In this document: in pieces, positions 1-8,672 of the stretch
Layout: every line of letters begins with the position of its first letter
Position numbering within the stretch: position 1 is the first letter of the stretch
Assembly: GCA_004802705.1 (NCBI GenBank)
Contig: SGPL01000453.1
Location: 1 to 26,693 of the forward strand
Length of the DNA stretch: 26,693 nucleotides
Direction of reading: 5' to 3'
Origin: Bondarzewia mesenterica
Taxonomy: Eukaryota > Basidiomycota > Agaricomycetes > Russulales > Bondarzewiaceae
The notes under the pieces: generated by a model
The model's database searches: none
What the model was told of the DNA's origin: nothing
Seen by the model: only the letters and a program-made list of their open reading frames with translations
Position numbers and translations under genes: made by a program

Positions 1-231
1 AATCTCTCCCCCCTCGGAGCGCACGTACCGCTTGGTAGCAAGCCCGTGATTGTCAAGCCAGCATGCTCGCGGAGTGCGAGCGAAGCTTTGAGGGAAGGCA
101 GGCGTCCTCAGAAATTCGGTCCTCCGTCAGCAAAAGACTACTAAATATCTACTACCTCATGATTCATAAATCTGATTATGTGCATAACACATACCGTGAA
201 CCAACGCCATGCCTTGATATGGGGATATAGC
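1..231. other. left flank of the retrotransposon, no gene assigned
   Basis: This stretch precedes the 5' LTR. Short open frames exist on the minus strand, and a possible GTATGT donor lies near 195-200 on that strand. No exon chain kept its phase through the edge of the window, so I assign no gene. The five bases next to the LTR (227-231, ATAGC) do not match those after the 3' LTR. Confidence 0.4.
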
Positions 232-590
232 TGTTGTAAGTTACACCTGCACGCACCGTGGTCAGGTGACGTCGGAGTACAGGAGAGCGGAGGACGAAGC
301 TACGCAGCAGAGCGGAACGGAACGCGTTGCGCCGTTTGAATAGTACATACGAAAATTTCTCCTCGCTCGTTTCCTTTCCCTCAGTTCTCTCTACCGAGAC
401 TGAGGTCAGTACTCACTCGTTATTCCTTTTTTTATCCATCCACTAATATTACCTGTAGTATACATTCCATTTGTTCTACTCTACAGGTTTGCCATTTAGT
501 CTTACTAGTTCTCTCTACCGAGACTGAGTATACATTCCATTTGTTCTACTCTACAGTCCGTGTGAGCCCAAGCGTTGTCCACTGACAACA
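232..590 (+). repeat. 5' LTR of the copia element
   Basis: A 359-bp terminal repeat, TGTTG...CAACA, offset by exactly 4723 bp from the 3' copy. It holds two internal duplicated blocks: a 22-bp block at 383-404 and 507-528, and a 29-bp block at 458-486 and 528-556. It should carry the element's promoter and RNA start. No clear TATA box was identified. Confidence 0.95.
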
Positions 591-606
591 GATTATGAGA
601 CCTGGA
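591..606 (+). promoter_or_regulatory. probable primer-binding site (half-tRNA-Met type)
   Basis: Directly after the 5' LTR comes GATTATGAGACC. Its reverse complement, GGTCTCATAATC, has the form of a tRNA anticodon stem-loop with the CAT anticodon of tRNA-Met. It does not resemble a tRNA 3' acceptor end. This fits priming by a tRNA fragment cut in the anticodon loop, as known for Drosophila copia and yeast Ty5. That the primer is tRNA-Met is inferred from the sequence. Confidence 0.6.
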
Positions 607-663
607 GTCTTATACAACTAGAGAAGAACTCACCACCCGGAAACTCACCCATCACTAAACGAC

Positions 664-3027
664 ATGTCGTCCACGACTGAAGCGCCGCCGCCGGTGCCGC
701 CGCCACCGTCACGCATCACCAATCCGCTAGCCAGCGCTAGCCCTCCGCTCGTCAAAGCGTCAAACCGCCTCTACGACGTGCCGGCCCTCGAGGACGATGG
801 AAGCAATTTCCCCTCGTGGAAATTCCGTACCCAGAAGGTACTGGAAATACGGGGACTGTGGGATGTGGTGAAGACGGGCGCCGTCGCTCCTGCGAAAGGA
901 ACGAGTCAGCACGCAGAGTGGGAAGTGAAGGACAGAGAAGCGGGAGCCCAGATATCACTCACCTTGAAGGACGAGCCCCTCAATACCGTCATGGATGCCA
1001 AGACGGCAAAGGATGCCTGGGACAAAATACACACCCGTTACGAGGGCAAGGGCGAGCAAAAAGTCGCCTACCTCATTAGTGAGCTCTTCCGTGGAACACT
1101 CACGGACGACTCACCGCTCGAACCCCAAATAAACGCGATGCGTCGTGTCTCGCATACCCTTCACTCCCTCGGGCATGAGCTTGAGGACAAGCTCGTGGCT
1201 GTTGCAATCATGCTGTCACTCCCTCCGTCCTACGACACCCTTAGAACAATCCTAACTTCTCAAGGATCCGCACTCACCATCGAGACTGTCATGTCGCAGG
1301 TTCTTCAGGAGGAACAACGTCGTCGCGAGATGTCGCCGACCTCTGCTTTCGCAGCCCACACGTTTGGCTCCAAACCTGGATTCAAGCACCCGACATCATC
1401 TACCTATGCCAACAGCAGTAAGCCCAAGACGAAAGACAAGTCGAAGAAACCTTACTGCAAACACTGCCGTTTCAGCGGGCATACGAGAGAAGAGTGTCGG
1501 AAGTATGCTGCAAAACAAGCGGCTGAAGGAAAGGGTGAAAAGTCAACAATGGGTGATGATAAGGCTAAGATAGCCAGGGACTCGGAGGAGCCGATTCGAA
1601 CCTTTATGGCTCAGGAACATCTCTCCAAGCGAAACGATCTGGCGGATCGCTGGGTTGTTGATTCAGGTGCTACCCGAACTATGAGCTCGAAGAGGTATTG
1701 GTTCCATACCTACCGAGAACTCGAGACGCCGCGCAAGGTCTGGCTCGGCGACAACTCCTACATCATCGCTACAGGTATCGGACGTATCCTCACGGAGATG
1801 TGTGCAAACAGGCGCTGGAGTCGCGTCATTCTCCAGGACGTCCTACATGTTCCCGACCTACACGGAAACTTGCTGTCAGTTCCGCAACTCGCCAGCCGTG
1901 GTGCACGTGTCCAATTCATTGGTGACAGGTGCGAAATCTTCGACCAAGTCGGAGACCTCACGTGCGAAGGCCATCGCGAGGACAACCTGTATATCATAAA
2001 GTGCAGAACTGTCGTCTCTGAGGCAGCCTACATGAGCAGGGTTAATGACTTACCCAGTGACTCACCTCCTTCATCAGATGATGATGAGGAACCATCGAGC
2101 TCGGCACTAACAGCTCGCACCAAGATCTCGAAGGCAGATCTCACGATCTGGCACCGCCGGCTTGGCCATATCTCCGTGGATTCAGTCCTGCGGATGATGA
2201 GAAAGGGCATGGTGAAAGGAATGTCCATAACAGGGGATACTCACCGTCAAGTGGGCATCTGCGAACCGTGCCTTGAGGGCAAGCAAACCCGCAAGCCGGT
2301 AGCCAAAGAGGCAGAGGTGCGCGCAACGCGCCCTCTCGAACGGATTCACTCCGACGTCTGCGGCCCCTTCCAAACCATGTCACGCCAAGGGTATGGGTAT
2401 TTTACTACCTGGATTGACGATGCGTCACGCCGAGTCATCGTGAATGCTCTCCGGCACAAAAACGAGGTCGAAGCACGCTACGAGGAGTTTATCACTCGTG
2501 CGGAGATCGAAACTGGGGAGAAGTCAGCAGCACTCAGGTCAGATGCAGGAGGAGAATACTCAGGCGCAAGGATCATCGCATTCTTGAAGCGGAAAGGGAT
2601 TGAGCATGAGGTCCCCACAGCAGAGACTCCTGAGCACGATGGAGTTTCTGAGCGGATGAATCGAAACCTTGTCGAAAAGGCAAGATCCATGCTCGCCGAT
2701 GCTAAACTCCCGAAATCCTACTGGTTCGATGCTATTGAATACGCGGCCCTCATCCACAATGTCACACCGACTCGTGCGCTAAAAGGAGACATCACTCCTG
2801 AGGAGGCTTGGACAGGAAATAAACCGAGTGTTGCTCACCTTCGCATCTTCGGCTGTGACGCACACGTCCTAGTCCCAAAAGCCCAGCGTCGCAAGCTCGA
2901 CGCGAAGTCCCTCAAGTGCACGCTGATCGGCTACATACCAAACCGAAAAGCCTACCGGTTGGTCCACCGTCCCAGTGGGCGTATCATTGAATCCCGAAAC
3001 GTCGTTTTCGATGAGGGAAGGGGCTAG
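664..3027 (+). CDS. copia Gag-protease-integrase polyprotein (5' part of gag-pol)
   Basis: 787 codons from ATG 664 to TAG 3025. The N-terminal half is a copia-type Gag (UBN2/retrotran_gag-like, about residues 45-230). Next comes a zinc knuckle CX2CX4HX4C (C265, C268, H273, C278) and an aspartic protease with DSGA at 333-336. A GAG-pre-integrase zinc motif follows (WHRRLGH, then CEPC). The integrase catalytic triad is D564, D627 and E663, with exactly 35 residues between the last two (D,D35E). The product would form particles, process the polyprotein and integrate cDNA. The frame ends after the copia integrase C-terminal motif region, where family members normally read straight into RT. The TAG therefore looks like a nonsense mutation, although programmed readthrough cannot be excluded. 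Confidence 0.93.
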   Translation: MSSTTEAPPPVPPPPSRITNPLASASPPLVKASNRLYDVPALEDDGSNFPSWKFRTQKVLEIRGLWDVVKTGAVAPAKGTSQHAEWEVKDREAGAQISLTLKDEPLNTVMDAKTAKDAWDKIHTRYEGKGEQKVAYLISELFRGTLTDDSPLEPQINAMRRVSHTLHSLGHELEDKLVAVAIMLSLPPSYDTLRTILTSQGSALTIETVMSQVLQEEQRRREMSPTSAFAAHTFGSKPGFKHPTSSTYANSSKPKTKDKSKKPYCKHCRFSGHTREECRKYAAKQAAEGKGEKSTMGDDKAKIARDSEEPIRTFMAQEHLSKRNDLADRWVVDSGATRTMSSKRYWFHTYRELETPRKVWLGDNSYIIATGIGRILTEMCANRRWSRVILQDVLHVPDLHGNLLSVPQLASRGARVQFIGDRCEIFDQVGDLTCEGHREDNLYIIKCRTVVSEAAYMSRVNDLPSDSPPSSDDDEEPSSSALTARTKISKADLTIWHRRLGHISVDSVLRMMRKGMVKGMSITGDTHRQVGICEPCLEGKQTRKPVAKEAEVRATRPLERIHSDVCGPFQTMSRQGYGYFTTWIDDASRRVIVNALRHKNEVEARYEEFITRAEIETGEKSAALRSDAGGEYSGARIIAFLKRKGIEHEVPTAETPEHDGVSERMNRNLVEKARSMLADAKLPKSYWFDAIEYAALIHNVTPTRALKGDITPEEAWTGNKPSVAHLRIFGCDAHVLVPKAQRRKLDAKSLKCTLIGYIPNRKAYRLVHRPSGRIIESRNVVFDEGRG

Positions 3028-3087
3028 TATGAGCGTGTCGATATTGATCCCGATGCTGTCGCCGACACCGACTCTGATTCTGACGAG

Positions 3088-4947
3088 ATGGAAGCTGGAC
3101 CCGACGTCGCGGCCACAGAGCCAGTCATGCCCGACTCCATTCCGAAGAACATTGCTGTAACGGAACCTGCATCAGAGCCCCGCCGATCCACGAGAAAGCG
3201 AAACGCACCTATTCGTGATGATGACCCGCGCTACAGTGTGTCATCCTACACTCGCAAAGCCAAAGGCTCGAAACCGACTCCCTCACTCACACCAGCCATT
3301 GCTGAACCGGATGACATGCCGGCCTTGATCGAGGAGGAATCGGATAACGAGGGCGATTTTGTCGATGCCCCCGAAACTGTCAACGCAGCTCGATCGGACT
3401 CATCTGGGAATCCACTCACCTTTGCTGCCGCTATGGCCAGTGGGAATGCAGCCGAATGGCTTGCAGCCTGCCAGGAGGAAATGCAGTCCTTCGAAAAGTT
3501 GGAAGTATACCAAGAGGTGATCAGGCCACGAGACCGCAAGGTCATCGGAAGCAAGTGGGTATTCCGGATCAAACGGGGAGCCAATGGCGACATCGAGAAG
3601 TTTAAGGCCAGATTGGTAGCCAAGGGCTTCACACAGGTGGAAGGTGTCGACTACGACGAGACGTTCGCTCCCGTCGTCAGGTTCACAACCCTACGGACCA
3701 TACTTGCTCTGGCAGCAGAGATGGATCTTGAGGTACATCAACTGGACGTGAAAACGGCGTACCTAAATGGCATCCTCAAGGAGGAAATCTACCTCGAACC
3801 TCCCGAAGGTTTTAAACCCACCAACGGCACTGTCTGGAAGCTGAACCGGTCATTGTATGGCCTAAAACAAGCAGGGCGAGTTTGGTATCAGCGCATGCGA
3901 TCTGAGTTTGAGACGCTCGGGTTCAACGTCTGCGACTCGGACCCCTGCATGTTTTTCAAGCGAAACGGCGAGTCACTCACCGTCATCGCAGTCTACGTTG
4001 ATGACATGGTTGTCGCGTCAACATCCTTGGAGGATTTGCAGGAGGCCAAGAGTTTGCTGAAGAAGGCCTTCAATATCACTGATCTCGGCGAGATCAATTG
4101 GCTCCTCGGCATTCGCATCGAGCGGGATCGTTCCGAAAGGACCATTGCCCTGTCGCAAGAGCGCTACATCGAGGAAGTCCTCGAACGCTTTGGTCAGCAA
4201 AACATCCGGCCCATTTGCACTCCCATGCTAGCAAATCAACATCTCACCCGCGCTGAAGTCCCCGAGGTCGACATTCGTGGATACCAGCGCATCCTCGGCT
4301 CCATCATGTGGGCCATGCTCGGAACGTGCCCCGATCTCGCATACACAGTGGGCGCGCTTAGCCAACACTCCTCTTCGCCGAGCGAGGAGGCACTTCATGC
4401 GCTCATGCGCGTCTTCAAGTACCTGCGCGGAACTTCAGATATGAAGCTGATCTACCAGGGAAAGAAATCAAAAGGACTCACCGGTTACGTCGACGCAGAC
4501 TGGGCAGGCGACGTTAATGATCGCAGGTCGATCTCGGGATATGTCTTCAAAATTGCGGAGGGCGCCATCAGCTGGAGCTCCAAGAAACAAAGGTCAACGG
4601 CGCTTTCCAGCACCGAAGCCGAATACGTCTCTGGAGCACATGCCGCAAAAGAGCTTATCTGGTTACGCACCTTACTTGCTGAACTCGGCCTTCCGTGCGA
4701 CAAAGCGACCCCACTCCTGACCGATAACCAATCGGCAATGGCCATCGCACAAAATTCGGTCTACCATGCACTCACGAAGCACATCGGTGCTCGCCACCAC
4801 TTCCTGCGCGAGAAAGTTGCCAGCGGAGAGTTGCGCCTGGAGTATGTGCCTACGGGCGAACAGGTGGCCGACGTCCTGACGAAGGGTCTACCGAGGGAGA
4901 AGCACGAGCGCTTCTCGAAGGGAATGGGCCTACGGCGCGTTGGTTGA
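3088..4947 (+). CDS. copia reverse transcriptase-RNase H (3' part of gag-pol, separated by an in-frame TAG)
   Basis: The frame is the same as in the upstream polyprotein and is open from 3028. The first ATG is 3088, giving 619 codons to TGA 4945-4947. The RT core is copia type: KWVFRIK and KARLVAKGF near 150-180, then the catalytic YVDD at 303-306. RNase H follows, with VDADW (D469, D471), SSTEAEY (E510) and DNQSA (D546). The stop lies 7 bp before the 3' LTR. Every catalytic residue I looked for is present and no other frameshift or stop is seen, so the element carries one lesion. Independent translation from ATG 3088 is possible but is not known for this family. A weak purine-rich stretch at 4917-4928 is the only polypurine-tract candidate. 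Confidence 0.9.
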   Translation: MEAGPDVAATEPVMPDSIPKNIAVTEPASEPRRSTRKRNAPIRDDDPRYSVSSYTRKAKGSKPTPSLTPAIAEPDDMPALIEEESDNEGDFVDAPETVNAARSDSSGNPLTFAAAMASGNAAEWLAACQEEMQSFEKLEVYQEVIRPRDRKVIGSKWVFRIKRGANGDIEKFKARLVAKGFTQVEGVDYDETFAPVVRFTTLRTILALAAEMDLEVHQLDVKTAYLNGILKEEIYLEPPEGFKPTNGTVWKLNRSLYGLKQAGRVWYQRMRSEFETLGFNVCDSDPCMFFKRNGESLTVIAVYVDDMVVASTSLEDLQEAKSLLKKAFNITDLGEINWLLGIRIERDRSERTIALSQERYIEEVLERFGQQNIRPICTPMLANQHLTRAEVPEVDIRGYQRILGSIMWAMLGTCPDLAYTVGALSQHSSSPSEEALHALMRVFKYLRGTSDMKLIYQGKKSKGLTGYVDADWAGDVNDRRSISGYVFKIAEGAISWSSKKQRSTALSSTEAEYVSGAHAAKELIWLRTLLAELGLPCDKATPLLTDNQSAMAIAQNSVYHALTKHIGARHHFLREKVASGELRLEYVPTGEQVADVLTKGLPREKHERFSKGMGLRRVG

Positions 4948-4954
4948 GTGGGCG

Positions 4955-5313
4955 TGTTGTAAGTTACACCTGCACGCACCGTGGTCAGGTGACGTCGGAG
5001 TACAGGAGAGCGGAGGACGAAGCTACGCAGCAGAGCGGAACGGAACGCGTTGCGCCGTTTGAATAGTACATACGAAAATTTCTCCTCGCTCGTTTCCTTT
5101 CCCTCAGTTCTCTCTACCGAGACTGAGGTCAGTACTCACTCGTTATTCCTTTTTTTATCCATCCACTAATATTACCTGTAGTATACATTCCATTTGTTCT
5201 ACTCTACAGGTTTGCCATTTAGTCTTACCAGTTCTCTCTACCGAGACTGAGTATACATTCCATTTGTTCTACTCTACAGTCCGTGTGAGCCCAAGCGTTG
5301 TCCACTGACAACA
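4955..5313 (+). repeat. 3' LTR of the copia element
   Basis: A 359-bp copy of the LTR at 232-590, identical except C at 5229 (T at 506). It contains the same two internal duplicated blocks. It would supply polyadenylation for the element RNA. Confidence 0.95.
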
Positions 5314-5460
5314 GAAGATGTAATTTCTTTATTTATTTTAAATTCTGAAATGCTACGTGTCAACAAAGTGCATTAAGTCAATAAACACTTCAATGCATGT
5401 GATCACGATATCACGCGTTGACTCTTGACTTTTAGCCATGACCTCTTATGACTACCGTCA

Positions 5461-5486
5461 TGACCCTTGACTAGGGTCAAGGGTCA
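5461..5486. repeat. perfect inverted repeat, potential hairpin
   Basis: The arm TGACCCTTGAC (5461-5471), spacer TAGG and arm GTCAAGGGTCA form a perfect 11-bp stem. It sits in a stretch (5433-5500) rich in TTGAC/TGACC words in both orientations. No gene is adjacent that it could terminate. Confidence 0.6.
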
Positions 5487-5524
5487 ATAACCTTGATCAA
5501 AGTCTGCACATCACTGGTACTGAT

Positions 5525-5864
5525 AGGCCCCGTGAAGCTCCTATGTATGTTTCTCAGTCCCAAGGCCTCAAATTGGGCCTCAAAAAGGCTATGTTTTGGG
5601 CCTCAAAAAGGCTAAAGTCAGGAAGGGTAGTCACAAATGTCACGATAATCACTATTCCGCAAGTGCTCGTCCGGCTCCAGTTAAGTGCTAAAAGTACGAA
5701 AAAGGTCTCGCCATGAGTGCTGACAATGATGAGCATGAAGGCCGCAAGGTCCCGAGCGGTCTCAAAAAGGCTATAAACTGACAAGGATACACGAATTTTG
5801 TGGTTTCAAGGCCCTTAAAAAGGCTATTTTTCCGGGAAATCTACATAGGAGCTTCACAGGGCCT
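5525..5864. mobile_element. hAT-like MITE (non-autonomous DNA transposon)
   Basis: A 340-bp element with 23-bp terminal inverted repeats starting AGGCCCCGTGAAG and ending CTTCACAGGGCCT, one mismatch per arm. It is flanked by the 8-bp direct repeat GTACTGAT (5517-5524 and 5865-5872), the target-site length typical of hAT transposons. It has no coding capacity. Four direct copies of a 16-17 bp motif of the form GGCCTCAAAAAGGCTA lie at 5575-5591, 5598-5614, 5758-5773 and 5810-5826 (the last two slightly diverged). They may be subterminal transposase-binding repeats. The hAT assignment rests on TSD length and TIR form only. Confidence 0.85.
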
Positions 5865-5873
5865 GTACTGATA

Positions 5874-7319
5874 CCTGCTCAGTCTGAGTCTGAGCCATCA
5901 TCATTGTCCACCCGCTGAGATCATTTCCTGAAAAGTTTCATAACCTCCTTTAGGTGCGCGGCACCAGCCTTGAGTTGCTTGTAGGTCTGCAACTCCGAGG
6001 CAGTGATATCGACGCCTGCAGGTCGTGCTTATATTGTTTGGATATGTCTGACCCCAGCCCAGCTTAGCCAAAATATGTCCGGATGGCAATCTGGGTCCTC
6101 TGGGCCCCGGCCCCCCATGTCCGGATGAAAATTTAGCTACCTCGACCTCAAGGGTCGAATTTGTCCGTATTTCATCTAGCATTTTCGAATTTTCGCCCAA
6201 AATTTGTCCGGATCGGTGTCTAGGATCCCCTCCTATTATCGGGGGTCCTGCATAACAACGCCCATACTTATCATCAACCGCCCACAGTCTTGGCGGCCTC
6301 ACCAGTAGCATACGGGAAAATGTCTGCGTCGCGACTCATTGTTGTACTGTGTGAAAACGTTTGCAAGTGATGATTCTGTACTGCCTAGTAGCCTTCGAGC
6401 CTATTCTTAAGTAGCTTTCACGATGGGCAACGTGACTGCGAATGCGTCCATCCCGACAGTTCATGACGTCATGGTCATCGGACAAAGTGGAGTACTAAAG
6501 TGTGTAAGCAAGTTTCGTGGTTGATAATCAGAGCGGCTATGTATACAGTCAGTTCGAAGCTCTTCGGAATGTGGAAATTGCTTGCTTCCCAGCATAAGTA
6601 TAAACCTTGAGAAAAATGTTTGTAGTACATAAAGGACGTGTCTGTGCATGTGGGATGACCGGCGAACCGGGAGCGGGGGACGTTAATCGGTACACCGGTT
6701 ATCCGGATCCAGCCTTGCACTGCCATCCTCTGCCATCGCTCGAACCTGTTTGCTTCAGCTTCAGACTTGCCCAACCCTTGTTCAAAGTTCAACGTCAACG
6801 TCAACGTTCAAGCTCAAGCGCTCAAGTCCCGTCTCGTAAACGTGGGGTCATTGGCTGACTCCGCAACCATCATAGCTAAGGTGCTAAGATAAGTAGAAAT
6901 CAAACAGAAATGTAAGCGGACATCTTGTAAGTGACATCGGCCGCACGAAACGTCAGGTAAAAGGACGATTCCCTAAGTATTCGGGAATCGCGATACTGGT
7001 GTAGCTATCCTGGTCCACTGCCGGCTGGTCATTATTTTCTTTGATATATCAGTCACTTATGTTGCGCACAAGCTCAGAGACGTCGAAGCCACGAAGACAG
7101 CAGGTACAGGGCTCGATCGATATCGTCTGCTAACAGACATTCGGATGTCGCTTCGTGAGGACACAATATCGTACCGCATGATGCATTTTTGTAACGAAGG
7201 CGGGAAACAGATGTCTCATACTCTGAATTTGAACATATCGTACAAGGCTTGCATAAACATAAGAAATGGGCTTGAATCAAACAACGTAGCAATCGCTCGA
7301 CGTCGAGACTGCTGGGAGA
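5874..7319. other. gene-poor stretch downstream of the mobile elements
   Basis: I see no complete gene. The word TGTCCGGAT (one copy with T for G) recurs at 6076, 6118, 6162 and 6205, which suggests a decayed repeat. A possible terminal exon on the minus strand (5921-6015) follows an AG acceptor and ends in TGA, but no upstream exon could be joined to it. An 8-bp inverted repeat CGATTCCC/GGGAATCG lies at 6966-6990. Other open frames have no family resemblance that I recognise. The part nearest 7320 is presumably the 3' flank of the metallothionein gene. Confidence 0.5.
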
Positions 7320-7624
7320 TCAGCATGTGCACGCCTTCCCTTCCTGACTACAGTTACAAGCCTTGCCGCTGCCTTTGCAACCGCACTACCAGATGTTATC
7401 GTGCCGTCAATCAGGTCTGACATGGATGAAGGTCAGCCATTGCACTCACGTTGGTGGAGTGCGCTTTATTCGCACAGTTGGTACACGCACACTCGCCCTG
7501 CTTGCAGCTGCAGGTGTTGTGACCAGCGGGGCCGCAGGAGCTGTAATGGTTTTGAGTGACATGCAATCAAGGTAGGTGCGTCAAGAAATACGTACGCGCA
7601 GTTCTGTTCGCAGGTGCAAGCCAT
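7320..7624 (-). CDS. metallothionein-like cysteine-rich protein, 61 aa, three exons
   Basis: Exons on the minus strand are 7624-7596, 7540-7450 and 7385-7320. Introns of 55 nt (GTACGT...TTACAG) and 64 nt (GTGAGT...GGTAG) keep the phase exactly, giving 61 residues. The protein starts MACTCEQNCA and ends KACTC. It has 15 cysteines (3, 5, 9, 12, 20, 22, 27, 29, 32, 41, 43, 50, 52, 59, 61), six of them pairs of C-x-C motifs, and no aromatic residue, which is the hallmark of a metallothionein. By family knowledge it should chelate Cu(I), Zn or Cd in the cytosol. A TATATAT lies 73-79 bp upstream of the ATG. Exons of 29, 91 and 66 nt make it nearly invisible to simple ORF finding. Metal specificity cannot be read from the sequence. 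Confidence 0.85.
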
Positions 7625-7696
7625 TATGACGATTGAAATGTCAAGTGGAGGTTTCTGTTCAAGAGATGGTGTACTCTCGAGCGATAATGGAAGGCC

Positions 7697-7703
7697 ATAT
7701 ATA
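7697..7703 (-). promoter_or_regulatory. TATA box of the metallothionein gene
   Basis: TATATAT on the minus strand, 73-79 bp before the ATG at 7624. The spacing matches the TATA boxes of other genes in this window. I could not find a convincing metal-response element nearby. Confidence 0.55.
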
Positions 7704-8672
7704 CCTCAGTCTCAGTCTGACGTCGGCATCTAGGCAAGCGGATAGGGTGTACTATGACGTCGAGGTTGATCTGAAGGGGCGGATGAGCCCAATTTGTGAC
7801 CGATCGCGGGTGGCGAGGCAATTCTGCTGCAGAACCTTCAAAATGAATCAATTTGTAGAGCACAATGCGCGATATACCTGGACGTATATCTAGCATGTTT
7901 GTGCATGCTAGCAGGATCCTAAATGTGCATAAAGCAGTAACCACCATCAACAATCCACCTGCGTTTCATTGGTCTTCTGACGAATTGCTGATCTCAACAT
8001 CGTTGAGCCGTTTTTCAAAAATTCTCAGGAGTTCCAGACATGGTGTACGATGGGCAATGGAAATGCTGATCAATATGTGGCCTAGAGCAAGTCGAGCAAG
8101 AGCATACCGGATAGGAGACAAACCGCGCAGCAGCATGGACTGCAATAAGAGTCATTTTGTGTATTCGAAAAAGACTTGCGGTGACCTGATTAATCTCGAA
8201 CTTCCCCTAAACAAAGAACGAGTTGTCTTCTGTGTAGGTCGCTACGGAGACTAGAACTGCCTTAGTTCTGCCTCGGCGACAGCGTCTACTGATATTGAAT
8301 TCTCGAGACTGGGAGCCCGACTCAGGCTCAGTCCGTGAGCTGGGAACAGGAAAAGCGCGCCACGCTGGAAATAATTAGCACATTTAACGCACATATATGA
8401 GCTTAGGGGCTGCCGGCGATCGATTTTTTGTAGGTACTGAGAGACCTCTTGAAGGAGTCGAGAGTTGTCAGAAGCAACTTCACTTGCAGCAAGTCAGAAC
8501 CTAATAAGCCCAATTAGGAACGGCCGGCCGGAGTCCCGGACCACTCAAACTCGGACTCGACGACGACGACAACACCTCTCCTTCATTTCATTCGCAGAAC
8601 TCTTGTGGAGGAACATTTTGTGTATGAGCTATGAGCATTTAGTTTACAATCTTTATCGTCTGGGTCGCAAGC
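7704..8672. other. intergenic region between the divergent metallothionein and TRAPPC11 genes
   Basis: About 970 bp separate the metallothionein TATA box from the TRAPPC11 start. A 129-codon open frame (7865-8254, plus) has no recognisable domain and does not look coding. Short CT- and GAC-rich runs lie at 8540-8600, just upstream of the TRAPPC11 ATG, and may belong to its 5' UTR or promoter. Confidence 0.45.

Larger units (their letters stand above)
232..5313 (+). mobile_element. Ty1/copia LTR retrotransposon, near complete, one internal stop
   Basis: A 5082-bp element bounded by two 359-bp direct LTRs that start TGTTG and end CAACA. The internal region encodes Gag with a CCHC zinc knuckle, aspartic protease, integrase, reverse transcriptase and RNase H in that order. 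Integrase before RT defines Ty1/copia (Pseudoviridae) rather than Ty3/gypsy. Gag and Pol share one frame from 664 to 4947, interrupted once by TAG at 3025-3027. The LTRs differ at one position only (506 T, 5229 C), so insertion is recent. There is no matching 5-bp target duplication (ATAGC on the left, GAAGA on the right). Autonomous activity would need suppression of the stop or help in trans. Confidence 0.96.

Noticed and set aside
5901..6311. 136-codon minus-strand frame as a gene
   Set aside because: It is built from the repeated TCCGGA words and Gly/Pro low-complexity sequence, with no domain.
7385..7575. Plus-strand frames over the metallothionein locus (including a hydrophobic LALLAAAGVV stretch)
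   Set aside because: They are antisense shadows of the cysteine-rich exons; the minus-strand exon chain fits splice signals and composition.
7865..8254. 129-codon plus-strand frame
   Set aside because: No family resemblance, no splice context, and it lies in the divergent promoter region.
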